Source: Candidatus Poseidoniales archaeon
GTDB lineage: Archaea > Thermoplasmatota > Poseidoniia > Poseidoniales > Poseidoniaceae
Assembly: GCA_009887135.1 (NCBI GenBank)
Contig: QXYA01000165.1
Coordinates: 1 to 8,469, forward strand
Length of the DNA: 8,469 bases
Reading direction: 5' to 3'
Of the stretch, positions 1 to 6,010 are shown one piece after another. The position numbers were made by a program, and so were the translations under genes. Each line of letters begins with the position of its first letter. The stretch's first letter is position 1. A model generated the notes under the pieces. The model made no database searches. It saw only the letters and a list, made by a program, of their open reading frames with translations, and was not told where the DNA came from.

Positions 1-405
1 CGCTTAGATAAGGCCTATAGGAAATATTCCAAAAACAATAATCTCGAAGAATTTAGAACCACTCTTCGCGATTCATTGCACGAGATACACCAATTACGAG
101 AACAACATGAAGCAGTTGCTCAATCTATGAGAGAAGCCCAAACTCCAAGCAGAAGTGCAGTTGAAATCGTTGAACGCTTTGCTGTCGAACTTCAGCGTGC
201 AGCAGGTTCTTGGGAAGCAACAAGCCGAGAGATCGATGAAATTATTGGCAACCTATGCGATCCAAATCCGGCAGTTTCCTTGGTGGATTTAGAAAAATAC
301 CTTCTCGACAATGGCTTTGAAGTGATTCTAGCAGGAGAAAACCGAACCCCTGAATCAATTGAACAAGCTCGTAAAGAACTCGGTCATTCAGACTCATCTG
401 AATGA
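1..405 (+). CDS. C-terminal part of an unrecognised, mostly helical protein
   Basis: The frame is open from the first base of the window, so the gene starts upstream; 134 residues and a TGA stop are visible. A TTG at 76 is an internal codon rather than a convincing start, because no ribosome site precedes it and the frame continues upstream. Residues about 1-85 are charged and heptad-like (for example LHEIHQLREQHEAVAQSMRE), suggesting long helices or a coiled coil. After a Cys-Asp-Pro-Asn-Pro turn near residue 86 there is a short alpha/beta piece (LEKYLLDNGFEVIL) and a polar tail ending HSDSSE. No signal peptide or membrane segment is visible. I do not recognise the family and assign no function. 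The last 22 bases overlap the end of the opposite-strand gene inside an inverted repeat. Confidence 0.7.
   Translation, partial: RLDKAYRKYSKNNNLEEFRTTLRDSLHEIHQLREQHEAVAQSMREAQTPSRSAVEIVERFAVELQRAAGSWEATSREIDEIIGNLCDPNPAVSLVDLEKYLLDNGFEVILAGENRTPESIEQARKELGHSDSSE
384..405. repeat. Perfect 9-bp inverted repeat carrying the stop codons of both convergent genes
   Basis: TCATTCAGA (384-392), loop CTCA, TCTGAATGA (397-405) form a perfect hairpin on either strand. The TGA at 403-405 stops the rightward gene, and the TCA at 384-386 is the TGA stop of the leftward gene. Both proteins therefore end in nearly the same peptide, HSDSSE and HSDESE. It could act as a bidirectional terminator or RNA 3'-end structure. 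No long T-tract follows on either side, so that role is inference. Confidence 0.6.
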
Positions 406-1466
406 AGATTCATCATTGCTGGGCGTTCCTCGTGGAACTCATCTGGTAAGCCGTGGATACGTCTGTTTGTGGCTTCATGCGGAGACGTAAGTGCCGAGAG
501 CATATTCCCCCATTCTTGTAAGAGATTAATCATTGAAATTCGATGGCCATCAACTTGGCCTACACGCTCAGCAGAAGCACTTACTCGGCCATCAATACCT
601 AAGGTTTCGATCCGCATCTCAAGCCGCTTTGCTGCGTTTTTAACATTTGATTCGGGATCAATCATCGCTTCCATTGTCCAATCGTCATTGATTCTTTTTG
701 CTTCTCGAAGAATAGTTCCTACCCCTCTCTGCTCAACATGCACACCTGTAATCGATACAAGATGGTTCGGGATGCTTTCCAGAATTTTCGACTCAATTCG
801 ATATGATAATTCAGCAGAAAGATCAAGGATATGCTCTAATCGCATCTTAGGGAAACCAACTCTTCCAACAAGGAGTGTGAATCCATCAAGTGGTGGTGGG
901 ATAAATCGAGCACGTTCAGGCGAACCCCGTTGGAGCCCAAGAGTATGACGCCTTGTCCTTGATGTGAGAAGATTATATTGGGAACGCTTCACAACATACC
1001 CATCTATTTCACCCTCTATTCTGAGGTTCTCCATAGCCTCGATTTCTTCCCGACTTCCAGCCTCACAATCTCCGAGATTGATTTCAACCGATGATTGTAG
1101 CACAATATCTCGTCGCAGCCTCAATAGTTGGCGGCGGAGAAGTTCATGATCACAGAAAATAATAGCATTTTTTACCAAATATTCGGGTTTATCTTCGCTG
1201 ACCATGACCCATGTAGGCTCTCTTCGTGGTAAAAGGCCAATAAGTGAGAACTTGGAAGAACGGTGTTGATTCCAATCTGTCGGACTCATGGCCACAACAT
1301 CACCTAAACCCTCGGAAAGAATGGAAAGGGCATCTTGAATAGTCGGAGTTTGTTTCAAAACCGCATCAAAGGTTCTACTTCGTTGCTCGAGTGTTTTTTC
1401 AATTTGCAGGCGTACTCCATCGCCATGCGATGTAGTGGATAGAAACACTAATCGTTCGTTTTCCAA
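384..1466 (-). CDS. Divergent porphobilinogen deaminase (HemC)-like protein lacking the cofactor cysteine
   Basis: 360 residues, starting at a TTG with GAGGTGA four bases upstream. Aligned by eye with E. coli hydroxymethylbilane synthase: the SMKDVP catalytic segment (Asp84) corresponds to SPTDWN with Asp64; REDP corresponds to RREP (81-84); SSLRRQ (Arg131/132) corresponds to ELLRRQ with Arg111/112, at exactly the same 47-residue distance from the Asp; GEYDA corresponds to GEIDG (152-156). Missing parts: Arg11 is Thr11, the flexible loop carrying Lys55/Lys59 is deleted, Lys83 is Thr63, and the Cys242 that holds dipyrromethane appears to be about Leu236. The only cysteines in the protein are 105 and 134, neither in the third domain. 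A polar tail of about 70 residues follows that domain. The known family makes hydroxymethylbilane for heme and siroheme; this copy probably cannot do so in the usual way and may be a regulatory or ligand-binding paralogue. The coding call is firm; the family assignment is moderate. Confidence 0.6.
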   Translation of the reverse strand: MENERLVFLSTTSHGDGVRLQIEKTLEQRSRTFDAVLKQTPTIQDALSILSEGLGDVVAMSPTDWNQHRSSKFSLIGLLPRREPTWVMVSEDKPEYLVKNAIIFCDHELLRRQLLRLRRDIVLQSSVEINLGDCEAGSREEIEAMENLRIEGEIDGYVVKRSQYNLLTSRTRRHTLGLQRGSPERARFIPPPLDGFTLLVGRVGFPKMRLEHILDLSAELSYRIESKILESIPNHLVSITGVHVEQRGVGTILREAKRINDDWTMEAMIDPESNVKNAAKRLEMRIETLGIDGRVSASAERVGQVDGHRISMINLLQEWGNMLSALTSPHEATNRRIHGLPDEFHEERPAMMNLHSDESE

Positions 1467-1470
1467 AGTC

Positions 1471-1477
1471 TCACCTC
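1471..1477 (-). promoter_or_regulatory. Shine-Dalgarno site supporting the TTG start of the HemC-like gene
   Basis: On the minus strand the order is GAGGTGA, spacer GACT, then TTG at 1466-1464. This strong anti-16S match decides the TTG start. The geranylgeranyl reductase gene uses the same motif, spacer length and start codon. Confidence 0.65.
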
Positions 1478-1489
1478 GGCCGAAACATA

Positions 1490-1516
1490 GGTCTCAGCGT
1501 TTTATGGGCAGAGACC
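1490..1516. promoter_or_regulatory. Possible shared divergent promoter: TATA-like element inside a 6-bp inverted repeat
   Basis: GGTCTC (1490-1495) and GAGACC (1511-1516) form a perfect inverted repeat around GTTTTATG (1499-1506), which reads CATAAAAC on the other strand. The AT element lies about 36 bases from the TTG of the HemC-like gene. It lies about 36-48 bases from the candidate GTG starts of the prenyl synthase. Those distances would suit an archaeal TATA box with short leaders in both directions. The repeat may be an operator. This is inferred from position and sequence only. Confidence 0.3.
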
Positions 1517-1540
1517 ACTCGTTAAGAAGGACACCCTTGT

Positions 1541-1546
1541 GGAGGT
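1541..1546 (+). promoter_or_regulatory. Shine-Dalgarno site favouring the GTG start at 1551 of the prenyl synthase
   Basis: GGAGGT is followed by TAAT and then GTG at 1551. The frame also has a GTG at 1539, but the bases before it (AAGAAGG, eight bases away) match less well. The downstream start removes only four residues. Confidence 0.5.
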
Positions 1547-1550
1547 TAAT

Positions 1551-2534
1551 GTGCAAGCAATTAGCGAAGCGGAACTAAACCGCCTTGAAACCTTGCGTGA
1601 GCAAGTCAATCAATCGCTCGATTTAATGATTGAAAAAGAACTCCAAAACGGGGCAGGAGAGGTTGCTGAACTTGCTGGAGAGATGCTCTTGTCTGGCGGG
1701 AAAAGGCTACGCCCCTTACTTGCAATCATCGCCTATGAAGTTGCAGGTGGCAAGATGATTGACGAAATAATGAATTTGGCTCTGTCTTTCGAATTCATTC
1801 ATACTGCAACGCTTGTTCATGACGACATCAATGATGCTGCAAAACAACGACGAGGAATTACAACTCTGCATGAACGCGCAGGACAAGCAAAAGCGATCAT
1901 CGCTGGAGATTGGTTGTTCGTACATGGTTTCGGACTTGGTGGATTGTACACGAAATCAATTATTGATCTGGTAACAAACTGTTGTGCAAACATCGCAATC
2001 TCCGAGTTCATGCAACTTGATCACGTCCTCAACCTCTCGACGTCACCAGAAGATTACTTGCAAATCGTACGTGGTAAAACTGCAGGGCCATTTGCAGCGG
2101 GTTGCGAAGCTGCTGCAATCGTTGCAGGAGCAAATCAGGCGGATGCTGAAGCACTGGGACGTTTTGGGATGGAATTAGGAATCGCATTCCAACTGATGGA
2201 TGATCTTCTTGACTTACAAGGCGATGAGCGCATGGGTAAACCACGAGGTGCTGATGTAATCGAAGGGAAGATGACGCTTCCATTGATTCACGCTTTGACA
2301 CTTCTACACGGAGAGAAAAGAAAGAACCTCTCAACTATTCTTCAACAGTTTACTGATAAGAACTGGGACGAACTGATGGGCTTACTCGAAACCTCTGACT
2401 CGCTAGGTTATTCTCAACTACTGGTAAGAACCCATCTTGAACGAGCAACACTTGAACTCCAGCGATTCCCAGACTCGCTCTCTAAATCCCTTCTGATGCG
2501 GATTGTTGAACATGTCCATCAGCGACACATGTGA
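1551..2534 (+). CDS. Trans-polyprenyl diphosphate synthase (geranylgeranyl diphosphate or longer chain)
   Basis: A cytosolic prenyl elongase that condenses isopentenyl diphosphate onto an allylic diphosphate. Numbered from the GTG at 1551 (327 residues; a GTG at 1539 would add four), it has GGKRLRP near 49-55, the first aspartate-rich motif DDIND at 91-95, then the conserved RRG at 100-102. The KT pair is at 176-177, and the second aspartate-rich motif DDLLD at 217-221 lies in QLMDDLLD. These features and the length fit the all-trans family, and all the expected metal-binding aspartates are present. The fifth residue before the first motif is Ala86; by the known family rule a small residue there permits products of C20 or longer, so C15-only activity is unlikely. 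The next gene, a geranylgeranyl reductase 9 bp downstream, points to archaeal membrane-lipid side chains, although a longer respiratory-quinone chain cannot be excluded. Confidence 0.93.
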   Translation: MQAISEAELNRLETLREQVNQSLDLMIEKELQNGAGEVAELAGEMLLSGGKRLRPLLAIIAYEVAGGKMIDEIMNLALSFEFIHTATLVHDDINDAAKQRRGITTLHERAGQAKAIIAGDWLFVHGFGLGGLYTKSIIDLVTNCCANIAISEFMQLDHVLNLSTSPEDYLQIVRGKTAGPFAAGCEAAAIVAGANQADAEALGRFGMELGIAFQLMDDLLDLQGDERMGKPRGADVIEGKMTLPLIHALTLLHGEKRKNLSTILQQFTDKNWDELMGLLETSDSLGYSQLLVRTHLERATLELQRFPDSLSKSLLMRIVEHVHQRHM

Positions 2535-2539
2535 GGTGA
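2533..2539 (+). promoter_or_regulatory. Shine-Dalgarno site overlapping the upstream stop, for the reductase TTG start
   Basis: GAGGTGA overlaps the TGA stop of the prenyl synthase (2532-2534) and is followed by AGAC and the TTG at 2544. The overlap indicates co-transcription and probably translational coupling of the two lipid genes. Confidence 0.65.
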
Positions 2540-2543
2540 AGAC

Positions 2544-3644
2544 TTGACTGAATCGTTTGACCATGATGTGATTGTTATCGGTGGTGGACCCGCTGGAAGT
2601 ACAGTTGCTCGATATGCTGCAGAAGGTGGAGCAAACGTGTTGGTCATTGATCGAAGAGACCCTATTGGAACACCACTACAATGCGGAGAATTAGTTCCTA
2701 CAAATGACGAAATGAGACGACTTTGTCCTGATGTTCCTGATATGGATGATCTATTCCAAACTCCAAAGGAAGCGATATCTCGTCATTCATCAAAGATGCA
2801 TTTGGTACCTCCGTCTGGCAAACCATTGAAGTTTGATTTTGATGGTTATGTCCTAAATCGTGTTGCTCACGATGAAAACCTAGTCGAATTAGCAAAACGA
2901 TCCGGAGCAGATTATCTAATCGATTCAATGGTTGAGAAGGTTGAAGGAAATCAAGTTCTCCTGAAAAATGGTGATTCTTACAGTGCCAAAGTAATAGTCG
3001 ATGCTGGTGGCCACAATGGTCCATTAAGAAGAGATTATTGGAATGAGAAATCAGTAAAGATACCCGTTAAGTTTGTCTTGATGGATGGGGATTTTGGAGA
3101 GGCCGTAGAACTTCACTTCGGCTCAATGGCGCCAGGGGGCTATGCTTGGATGTTCCCGAAATCAAAAGGTGCTAACATCGGACTTGGTATTCAACGAAGT
3201 TTTGCTAAAGGCCGGAATCTCAACCAATATACTGAAGATTTTGTTTCAAAATACGATGGTGAAATCTCGTTTACTGGAGCTGGTTCATTACCTATGTCTG
3301 GCACACTTAAGAAATTCGTCAAAGGGAATTACATGCTTGTGGGCGACTCTGCTGGCATGGTTTTACCTTCAAACGGAGCAGGAATAACCATTGCTATGGT
3401 CGGTGGTCGAATCGCTGGTCAAGTAATCTCAGAACATCTATCAAGTGGCATTCCTCTAGAGGAGTACGAGAAGCGTTGGAAAAAACAGATGGGGAAAGTG
3501 ATGCGTAATTCAAAGCGTTCTTTCAAGATGGGAAGCTTGCTATTCAGACTTCCAGATTGGATTCTAAATTTGTTGTTTAATCGACTGACTAAGAACATTA
3601 TTTGGCGAGCAGTAACTTGTCGAAGAATGCTTTGGGTGTTGTAA
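2544..3644 (+). CDS. Geranylgeranyl reductase family FAD-dependent oxidoreductase
   Basis: 366 residues, TTG start chosen from the GAGGTGA site. The N-terminus is a Rossmann FAD-binding motif, VIGGGPAGS at 11-19, followed by an acidic/basic strand end (VIDRRDPIG) and the PLQCGE segment with Cys47, typical of the geranylgeranyl reductase family. The substrate-pocket signature PxxYxWxFP is present as PGGYAWMFP at 197-205, and the second FAD motif is VGDSAGMVLPSNGAG around 266-280 with Asp268. The family saturates geranylgeranyl chains; in archaea it hydrogenates digeranylgeranylglycerophospholipids to archaeol lipids, peripherally at the membrane. The C-terminal region from about 330 contains hydrophobic stretches (FRLPDWILNLLF) compatible with membrane contact. 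It sits 9 bp after a prenyl diphosphate synthase, so substrate-chain synthesis and saturation are encoded together. How many double bonds it reduces, and its electron donor, cannot be told here. Confidence 0.92.
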   Translation: MTESFDHDVIVIGGGPAGSTVARYAAEGGANVLVIDRRDPIGTPLQCGELVPTNDEMRRLCPDVPDMDDLFQTPKEAISRHSSKMHLVPPSGKPLKFDFDGYVLNRVAHDENLVELAKRSGADYLIDSMVEKVEGNQVLLKNGDSYSAKVIVDAGGHNGPLRRDYWNEKSVKIPVKFVLMDGDFGEAVELHFGSMAPGGYAWMFPKSKGANIGLGIQRSFAKGRNLNQYTEDFVSKYDGEISFTGAGSLPMSGTLKKFVKGNYMLVGDSAGMVLPSNGAGITIAMVGGRIAGQVISEHLSSGIPLEEYEKRWKKQMGKVMRNSKRSFKMGSLLFRLPDWILNLLFNRLTKNIIWRAVTCRRMLWVL

Positions 3645-3704
3645 GAACGACATTTTGCCCCCAACCATCGGTGTGTTCAAGTCTTATCAGCGTCTGCAAA
3701 GGTC

Positions 3705-4196
3705 ATGGCGAACCTACGCAGCGAAGAAGAGGCCGTGAGCCCCGTCATTGCTACCGTACTTCTTCTCGCCATAACCGTCATGCTCTCTGGGATGGTATTC
3801 GTCCTTATGCAAGGTGCTCTTGAAACGGGTGAAAAGGCTCCGCCACAGATGACTGTAAGCGTTCGAGCCCTCGACAATGGGTACCATGTCATCAGAATCA
3901 CAACACTCGATCAAACACTTGATCCCGGTCGAATTTCATTCAGTCTATCTGAGCAAAACAATGCCAATGGAACTGAATTCACAGGCTATGTTGATGATTC
4001 TGATGTGTATTCTGTCATCGGTTCAAATGTCTCATTCCATGACCGAGATGCGAGCTATTCAATATCAGCAGGAGATTACTTTGTCATCAATTCAAGAGAG
4101 ATAGGTACAGATGTAGGTGAGTGGGGCTTTACACTTCTCGACCAAGAGTTGCAGTATGTGTTAGTGCGTATTGATTTACCACCAATGCAATCTTGA
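3705..4196 (+). CDS. Archaeal type IV pilin-like secreted protein (pilin N-terminal domain)
   Basis: 163 residues. A short charged leader (MANLRSEEE) is followed by AVSPVIATVLL and a hydrophobic helix to about residue 36. This is the class III signal sequence of archaeal type IV pilins, normally cut by the prepilin peptidase just before the Ala, here after Glu9. The mature part (about 45-160) is polar and beta-rich, with two N-glycosylation sequons (Asn88-Gly-Thr, Asn108-Val-Ser), as expected for an exported surface protein. The archaellin or pilin type cannot be decided, and no assembly ATPase or membrane platform gene is nearby, so it is an orphan subunit or a pseudopilin-like protein. There is no good ribosome site before the ATG (only GGT one base away), so a leaderless message is possible. 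It follows the reductase by 60 bp and may be read from the lipid operon or its own promoter. Confidence 0.82.
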   Translation: MANLRSEEEAVSPVIATVLLLAITVMLSGMVFVLMQGALETGEKAPPQMTVSVRALDNGYHVIRITTLDQTLDPGRISFSLSEQNNANGTEFTGYVDDSDVYSVIGSNVSFHDRDASYSISAGDYFVINSREIGTDVGEWGFTLLDQELQYVLVRIDLPPMQS

Positions 4197-4199
4197 TCA
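4194..4199. other. TGATCA palindrome formed by two abutting stop codons
   Basis: TGA (4194-4196) ends the pilin gene, and TCA (4197-4199) is the TGA stop of the opposite-strand LON-domain gene. The two coding regions meet with zero spacing, so no intergenic terminator is possible and transcript ends must lie inside the neighbouring gene. Confidence 0.9.
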
Positions 4200-4940
4200 G
4201 TCATCTTGGTCATTGAGTGTTCTAATGAAATTAAGTTGAGCGTTCTTCATTTCCAATGAATCGTTAAGAATTACAAACACTTCTTCGCAGTCTGATGAAC
4301 GTAGAGCCTGTTGACGATACGCATCATCATCGAGTATTGCATGCGCAACTTGCCATAATGAAGATGAATCATATGGAAGAAACTCTTCTTCGAGAAGCAA
4401 AAGCATGTCTTCAATACTAAGCCCATCATTCCGTAGAATCAAATTGACATCCACGATGTGCTGAGCCCATGTATGGAGGAGTTCAGACCAATCTTCAGCC
4501 TTGATTTCACCTTTTATTTCCTCAACTACTCTCACGTTTGCTTGAAGGTATAATTTACCATCAGGGCTTGTTTCCTGATATTGTTCCACAAGATCATCAA
4601 CGGTTGGGAAGATGTCACCAAATGGCATGGATGGCAAAGCGGCTTGTACAACATCAATGATCTCAAATCGTGAAGTTCCATTTGCAGTAAAATGAAGATT
4701 TGTCCCCTGCTCTTCCACGTTTTTCACATTACATAGAACGCCGTATGCTCCTGGTTGAGTCCAACCATCTACATCTGATACATCGATTGAATGCGTAACA
4801 TACCCAAACGGCTTTTCGTCTAAGACACAATCGTCGAGCATTTGTTTGTATCTGGGTTCAAAAACACGAAGTGGTTCTTCAACAGAGGGAAAGATTCCAG
4901 CAGGTAAAACGAACAATGGTATCTTCAATGTCTTCGTCAT
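4197..4940 (-). CDS. Stand-alone LON substrate-binding domain protein
   Basis: 247 residues, ATG start. The N-terminus KIPLFVLPAGIFPSVEEPL followed by FEPRYKQML (27-35) and FGYV (45-48) matches the LON N-terminal (substrate-binding) domain. Further on come the GTSRF segment (88-92), typical of its beta-barrel, and a helical second half with LPYDSSSLWQVAHAI (188-202) and RQQAL. There is no Walker A motif, AAA+ module or Ser-Lys protease domain, so it is not a Lon protease; the length fits the single-domain family seen in bacteria and archaea, whose biochemical role is not settled. Protein binding or an adaptor role is inferred from the Lon domain only. It lies 41 bp downstream of moaA on the same strand and is probably co-transcribed, which does not establish a molybdenum role. 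No ribosome site is visible before the ATG. Confidence 0.85.
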   Translation of the reverse strand: MTKTLKIPLFVLPAGIFPSVEEPLRVFEPRYKQMLDDCVLDEKPFGYVTHSIDVSDVDGWTQPGAYGVLCNVKNVEEQGTNLHFTANGTSRFEIIDVVQAALPSMPFGDIFPTVDDLVEQYQETSPDGKLYLQANVRVVEEIKGEIKAEDWSELLHTWAQHIVDVNLILRNDGLSIEDMLLLLEEEFLPYDSSSLWQVAHAILDDDAYRQQALRSSDCEEVFVILNDSLEMKNAQLNFIRTLNDQDD

Positions 4941-4945
4941 GTATC

Positions 4946-4971
4946 TAATTGAAGTGTATCAGTTATTGAAG
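4946..4971. repeat. Imperfect 9-bp direct repeat in the moaA-LON gap
   Basis: TAATTGAAG (4946-4954) and TTATTGAAG (4963-4971) match at 8 of 9 positions, 17 bases apart, in the 40-base gap upstream of the LON-domain gene. This could be a small regulatory site or chance in AT-rich DNA. No function is assigned. Confidence 0.2.
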
Positions 4972-4980
4972 GATTGTTCA

Positions 4981-5982
4981 TCAACCACCAATAAAAGACA
5001 TCTCGATACGTTCCGAGTCTGTCCTTTCGCTACGGGTTTCAGAATATCGATCTTTTCTTTCGCTCCATATTGATGCAATGGCCTCTGAGATTTCTTTTTT
5101 ACTCGCATCCATACGAAGGATTCCACGAATATCGAAACCTTTTGTTGCAAAAAGACAGGTAAAAATACTCCCATTTGCAGAGAGTCTTGCCCTTGAACAA
5201 TCTCCACAAAAAGGATTCGAAATGGATTCTATAAATCCAATAATAGAGCCTGAATCTATTGTGTATTCTCTTGCCACATCACTGGGATGATCTGGCTCGA
5301 TCGATTGAATCGTTCCGAATTCCTTTTCGATTATTCCACGCATCTCTTTTCCCGTCATGACGTGATCTAAATTCCAAGAGTTCGTTGCTCCAACATCCAT
5401 GTATTCAATAAATCGAATAGGGACATCTCTTGAACTCATCTGTGTAATCAGAGGTATGATCTGATGTTCATTGATACCTTTTTGGACAACAGTGTTTACC
5501 TTTACAGGAATATCCATTGCCAGAGTTTTATCAATGGACTCAAGAATCATATCTGGCGTTGATGTTGTATCCCCCATCGATTGATAGACATCTACGTCAA
5601 CAGCATCCAATGAAACCGTAATTCTCGAAATGCCTGCTTCTTTGAGCCGTTCAATCGAATTTGAAAGGAGATGAGCATTTGTTGTCAATGCTATGTCAAG
5701 ATCTGGCGAAAGCGCTCTTAGTTGTTGGATGAGTTTGTGCAAGTCTTTGCGTATTAGAGGTTCACCTCCGGTAAGTCTTACTTTCCTAAGACCAGAAGGT
5801 AGAAGCGATTCAACGACGTGTACAATCTCCTCAAACGAAAGGATATCTGATTTAGGAAGATAGACATGATTATTGTCAAAATGTTCTCGAGGCATACAGT
5901 AACGACATCTCATGTTGCATCGATCTGTTACTGAAATCCTCAAATCGAGCAACGGACGCTTGAAAACATCCTTGAGGACCAT
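4981..5982 (-). CDS. moaA: GTP 3',8-cyclase MoaA (molybdenum cofactor biosynthesis, radical SAM)
   Basis: 333 residues, ATG start. MoaA turns GTP into 3',8-cyclo-GTP with S-adenosylmethionine, the first step of molybdopterin synthesis in the cytosol. The N-terminal cluster motif CxxxCxxC is present as Cys22, Cys26 and Cys29 in TDRCNMRCRYCMP, and SAM-binding TGGEPL at 71-76. The second 4Fe-4S cluster, diagnostic of MoaA among radical SAM enzymes, has Cys259, Cys262 (FCGDC) and Cys276 (IFTC). The C-terminus ends in Gly-Gly (332-333), the tail known to be required for activity. The family is usually about 320-340 residues, so it appears complete and active. No other molybdopterin genes are in the window; the LON-domain gene follows at 41 bp. 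It diverges from aroA and probably shares that short upstream region for its promoter; no strong ribosome site is seen. Confidence 0.96.
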   Translation of the reverse strand: MVLKDVFKRPLLDLRISVTDRCNMRCRYCMPREHFDNNHVYLPKSDILSFEEIVHVVESLLPSGLRKVRLTGGEPLIRKDLHKLIQQLRALSPDLDIALTTNAHLLSNSIERLKEAGISRITVSLDAVDVDVYQSMGDTTSTPDMILESIDKTLAMDIPVKVNTVVQKGINEHQIIPLITQMSSRDVPIRFIEYMDVGATNSWNLDHVMTGKEMRGIIEKEFGTIQSIEPDHPSDVAREYTIDSGSIIGFIESISNPFCGDCSRARLSANGSIFTCLFATKGFDIRGILRMDASKKEISEAIASIWSERKDRYSETRSERTDSERIEMSFIGG

Positions 5983-6010
5983 ACCCGACCCTAGTACCGT
6001 TGTATTGTGA

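Noticed and set aside
469..948. 159-residue plus-strand open frame opposite the HemC-like gene
   Set aside because: It is Ser/Arg/Ile-rich with no recognisable domain and no ribosome site, and is antisense to a frame with clear family-like motifs. It is a shadow frame.
384..1466. Annotating this gene simply as functional hydroxymethylbilane synthase
   Set aside because: The cofactor cysteine, Arg11 and Lys83 equivalents and the active-site loop are missing, so normal catalysis is not supported.
2402..3704. Terminators after the lipid operon
   Set aside because: The 60 bases after the reductase contain only TTTT followed by a C-run and no stem. Nothing supports a terminator call.
4197..4940. 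Lon protease
   Set aside because: Only the substrate-binding domain is present. There is no ATPase motif, no protease dyad, and the length is that of the single-domain family.
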